Source of the DNA: an uncultured Erysipelotrichaceae bacterium
Lineage (GTDB): Bacteria; Bacillota_I; Bacilli_A; RF39; UBA660
Reading direction: 5' to 3'
Length of the DNA stretch: 40,606 nt
Assembly: GCA_902803685.1 (NCBI GenBank)
Contig: CADCQR010000037.1
Location: 1-40,606, forward strand
Shown here: positions 40,478-40,606 of the stretch, piece by piece
Layout of the letters: each line of letters opens with the position of its first letter
Position numbering within the stretch: the first letter of the stretch is position 1
Program-made: the position numbers and the translations under genes
Notes under the pieces: generated by a model
Seen by the model: only the letters and a program-made list of their open reading frames with translations
Told to the model about the DNA's origin: nothing
Databases searched by the model: none

Positions 40478-40606
40478 ATGACAAGAAATAAAAAGATAGG
40501 ATTATTAATATTTAGTTTGATTTTAGTTGTTACAGTCTTTTGCGGATATGCAACTATAAATGGTACTTATCAAAAATATAGATTAGAACAGGAAGTAAAT
40601 TCTTTA
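40478..40606 (+). CDS. Start of a single-pass membrane protein (partial)
   Basis: 43 residues before the window ends. A short basic start (MTRNKKI), one membrane helix (about 7-27), then YQKYRLEQEVNSL, which could begin a coiled coil. This layout is like small division proteins (FtsB/FtsL/DivIC type) but also like many other anchored proteins, so no name is given. GGTGACG precedes the ATG. Confidence 0.65.
   Translation, partial: MTRNKKIGLLIFSLILVVTVFCGYATINGTYQKYRLEQEVNSL

Noticed and set aside
1..40606. tRNA or rRNA genes, CRISPR arrays, insertion sequences, attachment sites
   Set aside because: I looked for tRNA T-loop patterns, regularly spaced repeats, transposase-like proteins and paired inverted ends and saw none.

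Overview
The window is a low-GC (very A/T-rich), gene-dense chromosomal segment of a Gram-positive bacterium using the standard code (Trp is TGG, TGA is a stop). EzrA, the cdaA-cdaR pair, T-box control of tRNA synthetase genes, FemABX-type enzymes, sortase-linked surface proteins and an NrnA-like DHH protein point to class Bacilli. An alpha/beta-type small acid-soluble spore protein, a Cse60-like protein and a GerS/YdcC-like lipoprotein say that the organism, or a recent ancestor, makes endospores. An uncultured gut Bacilli lineage (RF39-like or Erysipelotrichia-like) would fit, but this is inference. I see no rRNA, tRNA, insertion sequence, prophage or CRISPR array.

Layout. 1-5.7 kb (+): tail of an unknown gene, then cdaA-cdaR (c-di-AMP synthesis), a LolA/GerS-like lipoprotein, a membrane protein with a thioredoxin-like extracellular part, and an S41 (CtpB-like) protease. 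5.7-7.7 kb (-): a thioester-domain/SpaA surface protein overlapping its own sortase. 7.9-9.5 kb (+): fhs. 9.6-10.3 kb (-): a membrane-anchored Ig-like repeat protein. 10.4-11.7 kb (+): an NfeD/stomatin pair. 11.7-12.9 kb (-): a radical SAM protein of the YhcC/YtqA type with a DUF1294 protein. 13.0-16.6 kb (+): a VanY-type D,D-carboxypeptidase and a GH31 family protein. 16.6-19.6 kb (+): a leucine T-box, a small membrane protein and leuS. 19.7-21.6 kb (+): a Cse60-like small gene and a MurJ/SpoVB-like flippase. 21.6-24.5 kb (-): two tandem FemABX transferases and an upstream 56-residue protein. 24.5-27.6 kb (+): trmB, then lipoprotein, disordered protein, DUF948 and YtxH genes. 27.7-31.5 kb (+): a tyrosine T-box, CYTH gene and tyrS, then a seven-bladed propeller protein with a degenerate histidine-phosphatase protein. 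31.5-32.3 kb (-): rpsD with a strong promoter and leader. 32.4-35.7 kb (+): ezrA, thiI, and the spore protein gene. 35.8-36.3 kb (-): a gene I do not recognise. 36.4-40.6 kb (+): two tandem acetate kinases, a DHH phosphoesterase, engB, and the start of a small membrane protein.

How the genes fit together. Much of the window concerns the cell envelope: c-di-AMP signalling, lipid-linked precursor flipping, peptide cross-bridge addition (two Fem proteins), peptide trimming (VanY type), septum control (EzrA), sortase attachment and several anchored proteins of unknown role. Housekeeping translation genes (leuS, tyrS, rpsD, trmB, thiI, engB) are interspersed, and fhs plus two ackA genes supply one-carbon and acetate/ATP metabolism. 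Transcription units are short and compact: hairpin terminators, often bidirectional, separate most of them, and good -35/-10 pairs often lie so close to the gene that the predicted leader is only about 10-30 nt.

Most worth a second look: the anchored seven-bladed propeller paired with a histidine-phosphatase protein that has lost both catalytic histidines; the thioester adhesin/sortase pair with non-canonical sorting signal and catalytic residues; the GH31 protein lacking the usual acid/base Asp; the two T-box operons that each place an unrelated gene before the synthetase; and the conserved-looking linear motif in the disordered protein of the YtxH operon.
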